Positions 37,993-48,605 of a DNA stretch of 64,000 bases are shown piece by piece (position 1 is the first letter of the stretch; each line of letters opens with the position of its first letter). Both the position numbers and the translations under genes were made by a program. Below the pieces are notes generated by a model. It was given only the letters and a program-made list of their open reading frames with translations, did not search any database and had not been told where the DNA came from. This DNA is from Legionella sp. (lineage in GTDB: Bacteria > Pseudomonadota > Gammaproteobacteria > Legionellales > Legionellaceae), in the NCBI GenBank assembly GCA_030680075.1, contig JAUXWR010000299.1, positions 1 through 64,000 of the forward strand. Reading direction: 5' to 3'.

Positions 37993-39622
37993 TGAGCAAA
38001 TCCTGGCAGGTTTTTTCACAAAGTTGCTTTACAAATGGGCAGTTTACAGGAATTTTCTCTTTATGTAATTCGACAAAACCCGCAAATTCCATAAGTTGCT
38101 CTTCGCTATAATCTTTTCCGGTTGCTCCATGATTAACGAGTAATTCAAGGCGCTGGGTAATAGATGCGGTGGGCATTTTAAAAAATGACAGCAAGAAAGA
38201 TTTAATATCAAGACCCGGGAGGAGAATAGGTAGAGAGCGAATAGCCCATTTTAAATCCCCGGCATCTTCGACACCAATACCCAACTCGCCAAGCTCCGTT
38301 TTTGCAGAAGTTAAATTGTCTATTGGTAATCGGTGTTCAAAATAAACCGGCACGAGTAAGGGTCGATGAGCCAAGGGTAAAGAAGCATTTTGCAGGCTCG
38401 CCAATAATAGTTGTTTTTGTAGGCCCTCAAGATCAATAAGATAGGCCGTTTTGTTTAACGATAAGATAGCAAAGCGCGGGCTTACTAGCGTCCACTTACT
38501 ACCCTCGACAATTCTACTCTGTACTTCTCTTTCTTGCACGGCGAGTCTTGGCTTATAAGCATGATTAGAGTAACTCTCCCGCACCTCAGCATCATCAGAA
38601 GAAGCTGGGAGCGCTGAAGGTAAAGCAATGAGTGGCATTTTCAAAACCTGACAGAGTTGCGAGCTGATAAAATCATGAATGAGTCGCGGCTCTTGAAAGC
38701 GTACTTCATGCTTGGTCGGATGGACGTTCACGTCGACCAGGGCAGGATCTATAGTAAGATAAAGCAAACATCCCGGATTACGCCCGGGATATAATAAACC
38801 ATCATACGCTTGTTTAATGGCATGATTTATTAGCTTGTCTTTAACCATTCGCCCATTAATATAAACCCATAGCTTGTCATTTTGACTACGCTGATAATTA
38901 AGGCCACTTGTCCAGCCATGTAACCGCATTCCCGCGTGCGCGACGTCAATATAAAGAGATTCGTCTACAAATGTTTTCCCGAGCAATTTATTCATACGTG
39001 CCAGGCGGGAATGCTCGGTTTTTGCCGCCGGCAAATGCAATTGCGGTTTATTATTATGGGTTAAATTCAGAGTAATAGCCGAAGCGCCCAAGGCAAAACG
39101 CCTGACTATATGGTCAATTGCCAAGAACTCCGAGCGCTCTGATTTGAGAAATTTTTTTCTAACAGGTGCATTAAAAAAAATATCCCTGACATCAATCGTT
39201 GTACCCTCTGCGCGCGCAAAAGGTGATAATGTATAGGTTTGCTCGTGGCATTCCAGTAGCATTCCAAGCTGTTGTTCTGCCGGTTTTGAGCTGATAGACA
39301 AACGCGCTATCGAGGCAATACTGGCTAATGCTTCTCCTCTAAAGCCCATACTGCTTATCGCATATAAATCAGTGAGACGTGTAATTTTGCTCGTCGCATG
39401 GGCGGCAATTGCCAGGGGCAGATCGTCTGCGACAATACCTGTACCATTATCGCTGATTTTTATATGATTTAAGCCGCCATAACCGATATCAATATTGATA
39501 ATATCCGCTTCGGCATCCAGTGAATTCTCCAGCAATTCCTTCACCACCGAAGCAGGACGCTCAATTACTTCCCCTGCGGCTATCTGATTAGCTACATCAG
39601 CAGGTAATTGCTGTATTCTCAT
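37982..39622 (-). CDS. mutL: DNA mismatch repair protein MutL
   Basis: IAAGEVIERPASVVKELLENSLDA; GFRGEALASIASIA. Confidence 0.97.
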   Translation of the reverse strand: MRIQQLPADVANQIAAGEVIERPASVVKELLENSLDAEADIINIDIGYGGLNHIKISDNGTGIVADDLPLAIAAHATSKITRLTDLYAISSMGFRGEALASIASIARLSISSKPAEQQLGMLLECHEQTYTLSPFARAEGTTIDVRDIFFNAPVRKKFLKSERSEFLAIDHIVRRFALGASAITLNLTHNNKPQLHLPAAKTEHSRLARMNKLLGKTFVDESLYIDVAHAGMRLHGWTSGLNYQRSQNDKLWVYINGRMVKDKLINHAIKQAYDGLLYPGRNPGCLLYLTIDPALVDVNVHPTKHEVRFQEPRLIHDFISSQLCQVLKMPLIALPSALPASSDDAEVRESYSNHAYKPRLAVQEREVQSRIVEGSKWTLVSPRFAILSLNKTAYLIDLEGLQKQLLLASLQNASLPLAHRPLLVPVYFEHRLPIDNLTSAKTELGELGIGVEDAGDLKWAIRSLPILLPGLDIKSFLLSFFKMPTASITQRLELLVNHGATGKDYSEEQLMEFAGFVELHKEKIPVNCPFVKQLCEKTCQDLLNVY

Positions 39623-40953
39623 GCCACCTCGGCAGGTAATATTAATTTCTGACCAACATTAACCTGTTTTGTGGATAGATGATTAGCGGCCATTAATGCG
39701 TCAGGCGATAGGCGATACTCAGCTGCAATTTTAGTTAAGGAATCCCCCTGCCGCACGATATGCATTTTATTACCCGTGAGCGCCTCAATACGACTTCCAT
39801 GAGGTGGGTATTCCCAGAAATAACTCTTAAGGCCCTGAAAAATAGATTGCGTTAATCGCGCCTGATACCTTGAGCTGGTCAAATTACGTTCTTCACGCGG
39901 ATTGGAAATAAAGCCCGTTTCTATGAGAATTGACGGAATATCTGGTGATTTCAGCACCATAAAACGCGCCTGCTCTACTTTATGATTATGTAAAGTTGTC
40001 ATAGTAGTCAAATTGCGTAAAACGGTTTCGCCCATGTGCAAACTCGCACTAATTGTGGCGGTTTGTGACAAATCTATTAACACGGTTCTCACGAGCCCGC
40101 TTTGATCATCAAGACCCCGTAGATTAACGCCGCCCAATTCAGAATAGTTTTCTTTCTCAGCAAGCCAGCGCGCGGCTTCACTGGTAGCGCCACGTTGGGA
40201 TAAAGCAAAGACCGACGCCCCATTTGACTGCTGATTAATAAAAGCATCTGCGTGGATGGAAATAAACACATCACCATTGTATTTTCTGGCAATATCCAGG
40301 CGCTCACGCAATCCAACGTAATAATCGCCTTTACGCGTTAAAACGGCGCGCATTCCAGGTTGTTTATCAATAAGCTGTTTTAACTTCATAGCGATAGCAA
40401 GTGTTACATTTTTTTCAACCGAGCGACTAGGACCCATCGCGCCCGGATCTTTACCCCCATGACCTGCATCAAGAACAACCACGACATCCCTTAAACGCTT
40501 GCTAGAAGTAGATATCACTGGGCTTAAGGGTGCTGTTTTTTCTTTTACAGGTTTTTTAATACCTTGGGAGTGAGTAGAAATATCCAGTGAAAAAGCATGC
40601 TTTGTTTTAGAAGACGAGGCCCAGGGGTTCGCTCGCAACATAACCGCATCCGTCACTTCAAAAACCAGGCGCAAAGTTTGCGGATTAGGGTGACCGCTTC
40701 GAACGAGCTTGATAAGCTGATTATTTAACTGTAACCGATTCAAATTAAAAGCAAGATCAGTTTTTTCAAAATCGACAACGACCCTGTCAGGATTAGTCAG
40801 GGTAAATATCTTATGAGCAATTGCTCCATCAAGACTAAAAAATAGTGAGGTCTTTCCTGAGTCCTGTTTTATTTCAATGGATTGCAATTTGGCTGCCGCG
40901 AGATTAAAGGACAGGAGCATCATTAAATATAACCATACTGTTCGTCTATTCAT
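39619..40953 (-). CDS. amiB: N-acetylmuramoyl-L-alanine amidase with AMIN and LysM domains
   Basis: VVVLDAGHGGKDPGAMGPS; FISIHADAF; C-terminal LysM. Confidence 0.93.
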   Translation of the reverse strand: MNRRTVWLYLMMLLSFNLAAAKLQSIEIKQDSGKTSLFFSLDGAIAHKIFTLTNPDRVVVDFEKTDLAFNLNRLQLNNQLIKLVRSGHPNPQTLRLVFEVTDAVMLRANPWASSSKTKHAFSLDISTHSQGIKKPVKEKTAPLSPVISTSSKRLRDVVVVLDAGHGGKDPGAMGPSRSVEKNVTLAIAMKLKQLIDKQPGMRAVLTRKGDYYVGLRERLDIARKYNGDVFISIHADAFINQQSNGASVFALSQRGATSEAARWLAEKENYSELGGVNLRGLDDQSGLVRTVLIDLSQTATISASLHMGETVLRNLTTMTTLHNHKVEQARFMVLKSPDIPSILIETGFISNPREERNLTSSRYQARLTQSIFQGLKSYFWEYPPHGSRIEALTGNKMHIVRQGDSLTKIAAEYRLSPDALMAANHLSTKQVNVGQKLILPAEVA

Positions 40954-41435
40954 TATTTACCTGCAAGACAAGACAACATTTTTTCTCCAGCGCCGCTAAG
41001 AGCTTCTATCCTCATCAGGCGACCGCTACCTTTTATGGTTAAAACAAAACGAAGATCAACAGCTCCAAGACTTAGTTCCGCACGCTCCGGCCACTCTATA
41101 CAACAAACAGATTGACCCCCAAAATAATCCCTGAAACCAATGTACTCAAGTTCTTCTTCATTATGTATACGATACAGATCAAAATGATGAACTTGCAAGT
41201 GCTGACAGAGGTAGCTTTCAACCAAAGAAAAAGTTGGACTCTTAATTGCTCCACTCACGCCTAATGCGCGCAACATCGCACGGATGAGCGTTGTCTTTCC
41301 CGCACCAATTTCACCACTGAAGGTTAAAATTGCCGGACTCACTAAACACGAAGCGAGAGCCCTTGCCAAATCTGAAACCGCCTCTTCATGGGGTAGCTCA
41401 ATGTCTTTAATCATCATGACACATTTACCACTCAC
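40953..41435 (-). CDS. tsaE: tRNA threonylcarbamoyladenosine biosynthesis ATPase TsaE
   Basis: FSGEIGAGKTTLIRAMLRALG; SPTFSLVESY; HHFDLYRI. Confidence 0.95.
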   Translation of the reverse strand: MSGKCVMMIKDIELPHEEAVSDLARALASCLVSPAILTFSGEIGAGKTTLIRAMLRALGVSGAIKSPTFSLVESYLCQHLQVHHFDLYRIHNEEELEYIGFRDYFGGQSVCCIEWPERAELSLGAVDLRFVLTIKGSGRLMRIEALSGAGEKMLSCLAGK

Positions 41436-42910
41436 TCGTTAACCAAAAGACGCAAATAAGGCATTAAATCACTGGCGAGCAAGCCGCGCTCGCCAGATTT
41501 TCGTACGGCTAAATCAGCAGCGCTTGCATGGAGCCATACGCCTGTTTTGGCAGCGTCAGCCAATGATAACCCCTGCCCCACCAAGCCGGCAATTACGCCA
41601 CTTAAAACATCACCCATCCCGGCAGACGCCATGCCGGGATTTCCTCTATCACAAAGCCAGGTGAGAGGCTCTGAGGTACGCACGAGCGTCCCTACTCCCT
41701 TCAGTACAACATTTCCGCCATATTTTGCTTGTAATTGAGTAGCCGCATGGTAACGATCAGCCTGGATATCCTGTGCCCTGCAACCAAGAAGGCTCGCGGC
41801 CTCCCCTGGGTGGGGGGTCAGAATCCAGTTATCATCTTCTTGAGGTGATTGAGCGAGAATACGAAGAGCGGAGGCATCTATAACCATGGGTAATTGAGAT
41901 GCAATAACCTGCCTAAAAAGTTGTACGGCCCATTCATCCAGCCCAAGACCTGGGCCTATAACGCACACGGTAGCTTTATTAATAAGGGGTAAAAGACAAG
42001 AAGCCTCATCAATAGGGGCTATCATCGCTTCTGGCAGGCCACATAACGCCTGCCCTGCGTAGACAGGTTTGGTGGCAACCGTCACAACCCCAGCCCCTAC
42101 TCTTAATGCAGCATTTGCTGCAAGGCACACAGAACCCGGCATTCCAATACCACCACCGATAATAAGTACATGGCCAAATTCGTTTTTGTGGCAATTTCGT
42201 AAACGCTTTGGCAGCAAAGTCGCTGATAAATGCGAATCCAGTATTTCTGCTACAGGACAAATAGTGGATAAATGGACTGTCAAATTCAGATCGTTACAGA
42301 CGATTTCACCACACTGATCGGGACCATCAAGTGTCATCATACCGGCTTTCTGGCCAATAAACGTAATCGTTGTGGTGGCGCGAACGCAAACGCCCATTAC
42401 ATTACCGGTATCCGCATCCAGACCTGAAGGCACATCAAGAGACAATACAGGTAACTCACTCTCATTGATTTGAGTAATTGCCGTCACGAGAGGCTCTTGC
42501 ACTCGCCCATTAAGCCCTGTTCCTAATAAAGCATCGACGATTAAATCCGTATCATTGTCGATACCCTCATCCACACTATGACAGTGAATCCCAAGAGCAA
42601 GAGCCGCCAGTGCCGCATCACGAGCCGACGGAGGTAACTTGTCGGGTGATTTATATTGATTTATAACAATGGAATAACCAGCGTTGTGCAAAAGACTTGC
42701 AAGGACATAGCCATCACCCGCATTGTTCCCGCTGCCGCAAAAAATAACAATTTTATGAGCCAGAGGAAAGCTTTGTTGCACGAGAACAAAAGCCGCACGT
42801 CCCGCACGTGCCATGAGCTCTGCCTCAGTAATACCAGAGTCACGAATTGCTCTTTGTTCGCAATCACGAATCTGGCTGGTGTGATAAAGAGCAGCACTGG
42901 ATATTGTCAT
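41432..42910 (-). CDS. nnrD: bifunctional NAD(P)HX epimerase/dehydratase (YjeF)
   Basis: N-terminal epimerase CGSGNNAGDGYVLA; C-terminal LTPHPGEAASLLG, GNPGMASAGMGDVLSGVIAGL. Confidence 0.95.
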   Translation of the reverse strand: MTISSAALYHTSQIRDCEQRAIRDSGITEAELMARAGRAAFVLVQQSFPLAHKIVIFCGSGNNAGDGYVLASLLHNAGYSIVINQYKSPDKLPPSARDAALAALALGIHCHSVDEGIDNDTDLIVDALLGTGLNGRVQEPLVTAITQINESELPVLSLDVPSGLDADTGNVMGVCVRATTTITFIGQKAGMMTLDGPDQCGEIVCNDLNLTVHLSTICPVAEILDSHLSATLLPKRLRNCHKNEFGHVLIIGGGIGMPGSVCLAANAALRVGAGVVTVATKPVYAGQALCGLPEAMIAPIDEASCLLPLINKATVCVIGPGLGLDEWAVQLFRQVIASQLPMVIDASALRILAQSPQEDDNWILTPHPGEAASLLGCRAQDIQADRYHAATQLQAKYGGNVVLKGVGTLVRTSEPLTWLCDRGNPGMASAGMGDVLSGVIAGLVGQGLSLADAAKTGVWLHASAADLAVRKSGERGLLASDLMPYLRLLVNE

Positions 42911-43009
42911 GGCCTTCTCGTACGTTGCAGTAATAACGTTAGTTTGGATAAGAAATAAGTATCTGCCTCACTCAGAGCCGTTCATGCTGAGGAGGCGTGT
43001 CCTGGTACG

Positions 43010-43060
43010 CCGTCTCGACGCATATGCACAAGATTTTTGTCCATGGATGCGTTGAGACGG
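43010..43060. repeat. inverted repeat core of a dispersed palindromic element
   Basis: CCGTCTCGACGCAT ... ATGCGTTGAGACGG. Confidence 0.75.
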
Positions 43061-43137
43061 GGTTACCCCCTCTTCGGCGATCGAACAGATCAAGGGTAAA
43101 TGACCCTTATCCGAAACTGGCGCTAATATTATTTTAA

Positions 43138-43536
43138 CTACTCTTTTTTAACTAATGTCAACGCAGGTTTTCGGCCCTTTGTGTCTGTGCCTTGCAAAGA
43201 TGGTGGTGGAGGCGGCTCATTGTACTCTTCGCCAAATTCCATACCACGACCATTTTCTTTCGCGTAAATTGCAAAAATCGCTGCAGGGACCACAAAGATT
43301 TGCACCGTTACCCCGGAAAAACGAGCCGTAAAGACAATCCGGTCATTTTCCATATGTAACCCGCGGCAAGCCTCGGGAGAAATATTCAATACAATTTTTC
43401 CGTTGTTAACGTGCTCAAGAGGAACTTGAACGCCCGGGTATTCAGCATTGACGAGAATATGAGGGGTCAGATTGTTATCAACAATCCAATCGTAAATTGC
43501 TCGAATAAGGTAAGGTTTATTTGACGTCATATTCAT
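43138..43536 (-). CDS. sspB: stringent starvation protein B (ClpXP adaptor)
   Basis: RAIYDWIVDNNLTPHILVNAEYPGVQVP; adjacent to sspA. Confidence 0.94.
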   Translation of the reverse strand: MNMTSNKPYLIRAIYDWIVDNNLTPHILVNAEYPGVQVPLEHVNNGKIVLNISPEACRGLHMENDRIVFTARFSGVTVQIFVVPAAIFAIYAKENGRGMEFGEEYNEPPPPPSLQGTDTKGRKPALTLVKKE

Positions 43537-43537
43537 A

Positions 43538-44158
43538 TCAGGCGGCCCTTAATTGCCTCTCAGCTTCTGTCAAGCTTGATTGAAACGAATCACGCTTGAA
43601 CAATCGCTGCATGTAAGTATTCAACGCTTTGGCTGTTGCAGGTACTTCGATACCCAACTGGGGTAAACGCCATAAAAGAGGAGCCAATGCACAGTCTAAT
43701 AAAGAGAACTCATCGCTTAGAAAGTAAGGTTTATCAGCAAATACAGGCTCAAGACTTACCAGGCTATCGAGTAGATACTCTCTGGCAATCTCGACGTCAT
43801 TATTCAACTTGATTTGTTGTAATAACTGATACCAGTCCTGCTCAATACGGTGCATCATTTTGCGGGCTTCAGCACGAGCGACCGGGTAAACAGGCAATAA
43901 TGGAGGATGAGGAAATCGCTCGTCCAGGTATTCCATAATTATTCTTGCTTCATATAGCACCAACTCTCTGTCAAGCAGGGTAGGCACGGTACCATAGGGA
44001 TTAATGGCTAATAAATCATCGTTGGCCTCGCCTTGTCTTGCGGCGAGAATTTCAACATTCACCCCTTTTTCCGCAAGGACTATGCGCACTTGGTGGCTAT
44101 AGACATCATCACTATCTGAATATAAAGACATAATTGTGCGTTTTGCTACAATAGCCAT
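43538..44158 (-). CDS. sspA: stringent starvation protein A (GST fold)
   Basis: SLYSDSDDVYSHQVRIVLAEKGV...INPYGTVPTLLDRELVLYEARIIMEYLDERFPHPPLLP. Confidence 0.94.
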   Translation of the reverse strand: MAIVAKRTIMSLYSDSDDVYSHQVRIVLAEKGVNVEILAARQGEANDDLLAINPYGTVPTLLDRELVLYEARIIMEYLDERFPHPPLLPVYPVARAEARKMMHRIEQDWYQLLQQIKLNNDVEIAREYLLDSLVSLEPVFADKPYFLSDEFSLLDCALAPLLWRLPQLGIEVPATAKALNTYMQRLFKRDSFQSSLTEAERQLRAA

Positions 44159-44294
44159 TAGCTACTCCTCAATCGTTACTCACATTTTATCGCAATGTGA
44201 AAATGCAATATTTTACCACATTTTTTACCCTCATGCTGATTACAAGGGTTACTATTTTTCATTAACGGCTAAAGACAACATTTTCACTTCACTT

Positions 44295-45056
44295 TTAAGA
44301 ATGAAGATCGCGCCAATAATTTTTTTTCAACTGATAAACCACTATAAGAAAAATGAATAAAAAAGCGAGTACAAGACCACCTGTACGATAACGCACGAGT
44401 TTTACAGGCTCGCCCACATAGACTAGAAAAGTCACCAAATCTTCCACCGCACTATCAAATTGATGCGCGGTCATTTCCCCTTCTTTCACGCGTAAAAGAT
44501 GCGATATGGGCGAGCTTTCATTTTTCTCACCTCCCTTTACCGCAACCACTCGCCCTGATAATGGCGCCAGCACATTAGGCATAGCAACTCCTGGAATGAG
44601 TAAATTGTTTGTGCCAAAAGGGCGCGACTTATCTTCATAAAAACTTTTCAAATAAGTATAAAGCCAGGAAGCGCTGTGTTTTCGCGCACTTAATGATAAA
44701 TCGGGCGGTTCAACACCGAACCATTCTCGCGAATCAACCGGGGGCATCGCGATTTCAATGGGGTCATGAATTTTAGCACGCGTGAAAATTAAATTACTGA
44801 CCAATAAATTTTCATCCAGCTCGCCATCGAAGGTTGTCAGACCTAAATCTTTAGCCATGCGGCTGTAGCGCATATACCGCAGCGAATGACAGCCTGAGCA
44901 GTAGTTCATGAATAATTTGGCGCCACGCTGCAGTTTTTCTTTATCCTGAAGATCAACATCTATCGGTAACTGATCCACCTTCAGAGCTGTACTGGCGTGT
45001 ACAATGACGGCCATTACAAGTCCGATAAAATAAGCAATGGCATATTTAATTTTCAT
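44295..45056 (-). CDS. petC: cytochrome c1, bc1 complex
   Basis: Heme motif CSGCH, RYMRYSRMAKDLGLT, C-terminal TM anchor. Confidence 0.95.
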   Translation of the reverse strand: MKIKYAIAYFIGLVMAVIVHASTALKVDQLPIDVDLQDKEKLQRGAKLFMNYCSGCHSLRYMRYSRMAKDLGLTTFDGELDENLLVSNLIFTRAKIHDPIEIAMPPVDSREWFGVEPPDLSLSARKHSASWLYTYLKSFYEDKSRPFGTNNLLIPGVAMPNVLAPLSGRVVAVKGGEKNESSPISHLLRVKEGEMTAHQFDSAVEDLVTFLVYVGEPVKLVRYRTGGLVLAFLFIFLIVVYQLKKNYWRDLHS

Positions 45057-46264
45057 TTTTCAATCCGTTGAGGTACAACCTGCGAGCGTTCAAACCGACT
45101 ATAAAAAGGCATTAACAAAAACCAGGCAAAGTAGATAAACATACAAACTCGCGCCAAATATTGATTAGCAGGCGTAACGGCAATCGTTCCCAAAAACCCA
45201 AGGAGAATAAAACTCACGACAAAAGCTGCCAACGCATAACGAGACAATCGACCTTTGTAGCGCATGGAGCGAACCGGACTTTTATCAAGCCAAGGTAAAA
45301 ATACCAGTAATAATATGGAGGCTCCCATCGCTATAACGCCCAATAACTTATTGGGGACGGAACGCAATATTGAATAGAAAGGCGTCATGTACCAAACGGG
45401 CGCGATATGGTCTGGCGTTACCATGGGATTAGCCGGATCAAAATTGGCATACTCGAGAAAATAACCTCCCATTTCAGGAGCAAAAAAAACAACCGCAAAA
45501 AATAGAATTAAAAAAATTGTCAAACCTAATAAATCCTTCACCGTATAATAAGGATGGAAAGCTATGCCATCCAGCGGCTTGCCGTTGCGGTCTAAATGAT
45601 ACTTTATTTCAATTCCTTCGGGATTATTAGACCCCACCTTGTGCAATGCTACAATATGCAGAAAAACCAGCACCAATAGCATCAGCGGGATACCAATCAC
45701 ATGCAAGGCAAAAAATCGTTGTAACGTTGCATTAGCGACATGATAATCACCTTGCAACCACACCACCAGGCTATTACCAATATAGGGTATTGCGCCAAAT
45801 AATGAGGTAATAACTTGAGCACCCCAGTAGGACATCTGCCCCCATGGCAAAAGATAACCAAAAAAAGCCTCAGCCATTAATAAAATGAACAAAGCCATTC
45901 CCAACAACCAGATGAGTTCACGCGGTTTTTGATAAGAACCGTATAAAATGCCGCGAAACATATGCAGATAGACCACAATAAAAAAGGCAGATGCACCAGT
46001 GGAATGTAAATAGCGAAAAAACCAACCATAATTTACATCACGCATGATGTATTCGACGGAGCTAAAGGCAAGTTCCGACGTAGGCGTGTAAAACATGGTT
46101 AACCATAATCCGGTTATCAGCTGATTTACCAATACAACGGTGGCTAAAGAACCAAAAATGTACCAAAAATTCAGATTTTTGGGGGCATAATAGCCACTAA
46201 TATGACTTTTCCATGTACTTATCAAAGGAAATCGTGCATCAATCCAATTTAACAATCCACCCAT
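45053..46264 (-). CDS. petB: cytochrome b, bc1 complex
   Basis: Cytochrome b motifs HSTGASAFFIVVYLHMFRG, LPWGQMSYWGAQVITS. Confidence 0.97.
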   Translation of the reverse strand: MGGLLNWIDARFPLISTWKSHISGYYAPKNLNFWYIFGSLATVVLVNQLITGLWLTMFYTPTSELAFSSVEYIMRDVNYGWFFRYLHSTGASAFFIVVYLHMFRGILYGSYQKPRELIWLLGMALFILLMAEAFFGYLLPWGQMSYWGAQVITSLFGAIPYIGNSLVVWLQGDYHVANATLQRFFALHVIGIPLMLLVLVFLHIVALHKVGSNNPEGIEIKYHLDRNGKPLDGIAFHPYYTVKDLLGLTIFLILFFAVVFFAPEMGGYFLEYANFDPANPMVTPDHIAPVWYMTPFYSILRSVPNKLLGVIAMGASILLLVFLPWLDKSPVRSMRYKGRLSRYALAAFVVSFILLGFLGTIAVTPANQYLARVCMFIYFAWFLLMPFYSRFERSQVVPQRIEK

Positions 46265-46267
46265 GCT

Positions 46268-46900
46268 TTACTTATCCTTGCTTTCATCTTGACCAATTAC
46301 AATGACATGCTCACTGATGAACTGGTATGGTGGTACTTCCAAATTAATAGGCGCGGGGACGCCCTTGAATACTCGACCTGCCAAATCAAAGGTTGAACCA
46401 TGACAGGGACAATAAAACCCGCCAGGCCAATGAGGACCCAGTTCATTTACTTCCGGCGTATATTTTGGAGAACAGCCCAGGTGCGTACAAACCCCGACCA
46501 ATACCAGGTATTCCGGATTTATTGAACGATGTTGATTTTTTGCGTAGTCAGGTTGTTGCTCAACCAGGGATTGTGGATCGCGCAGTTGGTCTTCTGCCCC
46601 TGCGAGCTGTTCTAACATCGCTTTCGTACGTCGAACTATCCAGACAGGTTTACCTCGCCACTCCACCGTTACCTGTTGACCCGGCTCAATTCTGCTTAAA
46701 TCAACCTGCACAGGCGCACCAGCCGCTTGGGCTTTAGCACTGGGTAGCCACGAGGAAATGAAAGGAGTCAATGCACAAGCGACACCAACACCTCCTAACA
46801 CACCCGTTGCTGTTAGTAGAAATTGCCGTCTTTGCGTATCAATATTCTCTTCAGCTAAGGGCTCCTCTGGAAGAGATTTGTTAGTATCCGCTACTGTCAT
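46268..46900 (-). CDS. petA: Rieske iron-sulfur protein, bc1 complex
   Basis: CTHLGC and CPCHGS Rieske ligands; twin-arginine-like RRQFLLTATG. Confidence 0.96.
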   Translation of the reverse strand: MTVADTNKSLPEEPLAEENIDTQRRQFLLTATGVLGGVGVACALTPFISSWLPSAKAQAAGAPVQVDLSRIEPGQQVTVEWRGKPVWIVRRTKAMLEQLAGAEDQLRDPQSLVEQQPDYAKNQHRSINPEYLVLVGVCTHLGCSPKYTPEVNELGPHWPGGFYCPCHGSTFDLAGRVFKGVPAPINLEVPPYQFISEHVIVIGQDESKDK

Positions 46901-46940
46901 ATTAGTTTTTAAAACATCCTTTTTTAGCTTGTAATTATCC

Positions 46941-47045
46941 GTCTTTGCGAGCTACAGGCGAAGCAATCCAGTGACATTAAACTGCTAATGAGTACTCGCT
47001 GTTCGCAAAGATCCCTGGATTGCTTCGCTAAGCGCTCGCAAAGAC
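46941..47045. repeat. palindromic intergenic repeat (GTCTTTGCGAGC...GCGAAGCAATCCAG family)
   Basis: GTCTTTGCGAGC-tacag-GCGAAGCAATCCAG ... CTGGATTGCTTCGC-taagc-GCTCGCAAAGAC. Confidence 0.9.
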
Positions 47046-47129
47046 TATCTTTGCCGAAATTTAAGTCTGCGCTATCTTAACTTCTGTTATATCAAAGAAT
47101 TACGGTTGGTGGAAGAGAAAAATACAGAC

Positions 47130-47155
47130 GAAAAAAACCCCGCGTGAAGCGGGGT
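47130..47155 (-). terminator. Rho-independent terminator of rplM-rpsI
   Basis: ACCCCGC-TTCAC-GCGGGGT followed by T7 on minus strand. Confidence 0.9.
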
Positions 47156-47174
47156 AATAAAATGCGGTGTAATA

Positions 47175-47606
47175 TTAACGTTTAGAGTACTGAGTTGCAC
47201 GACGAGCTTTGTGCAATCCAACCTTTTTACGTTCAACACGACGTGAATCACGTGTTAACAACCCGCGAGCACGCAGTTTTCTGCGGAATGAATCAGCACT
47301 GGGTTCAGCACCTTCAGGCAGATCCTGCTCATCATAAATAACCAGGGCACGAGCGATACCTAAACGAACAGCACCGGCTTGGCCAGAAATCCCACCACCA
47401 ACAACGGTAGCGTAAATATCAAATTTATTGGTCATATCGACTGTTTCAAGCGCCTGTCTAACTACCATACAAGACGTTTCACGGCCGAAATAATCTTCTA
47501 AGAGACGATTATTAATCTTAATTTCACCTTTTCCAGGGCGTAAGAAAACCCTTGCAGATGAACTTTTTCGACGACCTGTACCATAGTATTGCTGCATTTC
47601 AGCCAT
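47175..47606 (-). CDS. rpsI: 30S ribosomal protein S9
   Basis: [23 protein letters not shown]...[16 protein letters not shown]. Confidence 0.98.
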   Translation of the reverse strand: MAEMQQYYGTGRRKSSSARVFLRPGKGEIKINNRLLEDYFGRETSCMVVRQALETVDMTNKFDIYATVVGGGISGQAGAVRLGIARALVIYDEQDLPEGAEPSADSFRRKLRARGLLTRDSRRVERKKVGLHKARRATQYSKR

Positions 47607-47611
47607 AATAC

Positions 47612-48046
47612 TTATTCCTCAATCACTAGTTGCTTGGGTTGCTGTGCTGTATGTGGATGTTCATTTCCAGCATAAACTTTCAGCTTACGATACATCTCTC
47701 TTCCCAATACATTTTTAGGTAGCATACCCTTCACTGCCAATTCGATAATACGTACAGGATTTTTTTTCTGTAATTTATCGAAAGAAATGGATTTAATACC
47801 GCCGGGGAAGCCAGAGTGACTATAATATATCTTGTCTTTGAACTTACGACCAGTGACAGTAATTTTTTCTGCATTGATTACAACGATGTAATCACCAGTA
47901 TCCACATGTGGGGTGAATTCTGCTTTGTGCTTGCCGCGTAAACGACGTGCAATCTCGGTAGCAACGCGACCTAATACTTTGTCGCTCGCATCGACTATAT
48001 ACCAGTCACGTTTAACTTCGTGAGCTTTGGCGCTAAATGTCTTCAT
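47612..48046 (-). CDS. rplM: 50S ribosomal protein L13
   Basis: [29 protein letters not shown]. Confidence 0.98.
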   Translation of the reverse strand: MKTFSAKAHEVKRDWYIVDASDKVLGRVATEIARRLRGKHKAEFTPHVDTGDYIVVINAEKITVTGRKFKDKIYYSHSGFPGGIKSISFDKLQKKNPVRIIELAVKGMLPKNVLGREMYRKLKVYAGNEHPHTAQQPKQLVIEE

Positions 48047-48256
48047 TAATTAACTCCGTACCGCCTCTTTATTGTAATCTTTCAATCTTGGACGGGCGAT
48101 TTTAACCAAAACTGCAAAAACCTACAAGTAAATTACAAGAAAACTTGCAAGCATTTGTATAAATTTTAAAATATTGTTGATTTTATCGCCAAAAATCAGT
48201 GTTAAAGGAAAGAAAATACCTTCTCTGACAGCGATGGAAAAAATTCAACACCTATG

Positions 48257-48571
48257 TTAATTGTCAATAAGCAATTGAGTAGCGAGCTTATTATTTATTA
48301 AATGACTATCAATAATTACATCAATATCAGCCATTGATGCATATCGATACCATACTCCTTCAGGGTAAACTACTACACAAGGCCCTAAACTGCATCGACC
48401 CAGGCAGCCAGACTTGCTAACCCTGATTTTTCCAGGGCCATAGATATCAAGCTCACGTAATCGGGATTTGAGATAATCAAAAAACTCTTCACCGCCTTGA
48501 TTTGCACAACATTGTTTACCTGCCATCTTTTGATTAGTGCACAAAAATACATGCCTGGTGTAGTGACTCAC
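48257..48571 (-). CDS. (2Fe-2S) ferredoxin, thioredoxin-like fold
   Basis: RHVFLCTNQ...GGEEFFDYLKSRL...VSKSGCLGRCSLGPCVVVYPEGVWY. Confidence 0.88.
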   Translation of the reverse strand: MSHYTRHVFLCTNQKMAGKQCCANQGGEEFFDYLKSRLRELDIYGPGKIRVSKSGCLGRCSLGPCVVVYPEGVWYRYASMADIDVIIDSHLINNKLATQLLIDN

Positions 48572-48605
48572 CCGTAAATACCTCTTGATTCATCAGAAGA
48601 AAAAC

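Noticed and set aside
42656-42958. 100-aa plus-strand ORF opposite nnrD
   Set aside because: Antisense to a conserved YjeF-family sequence; no supporting motif
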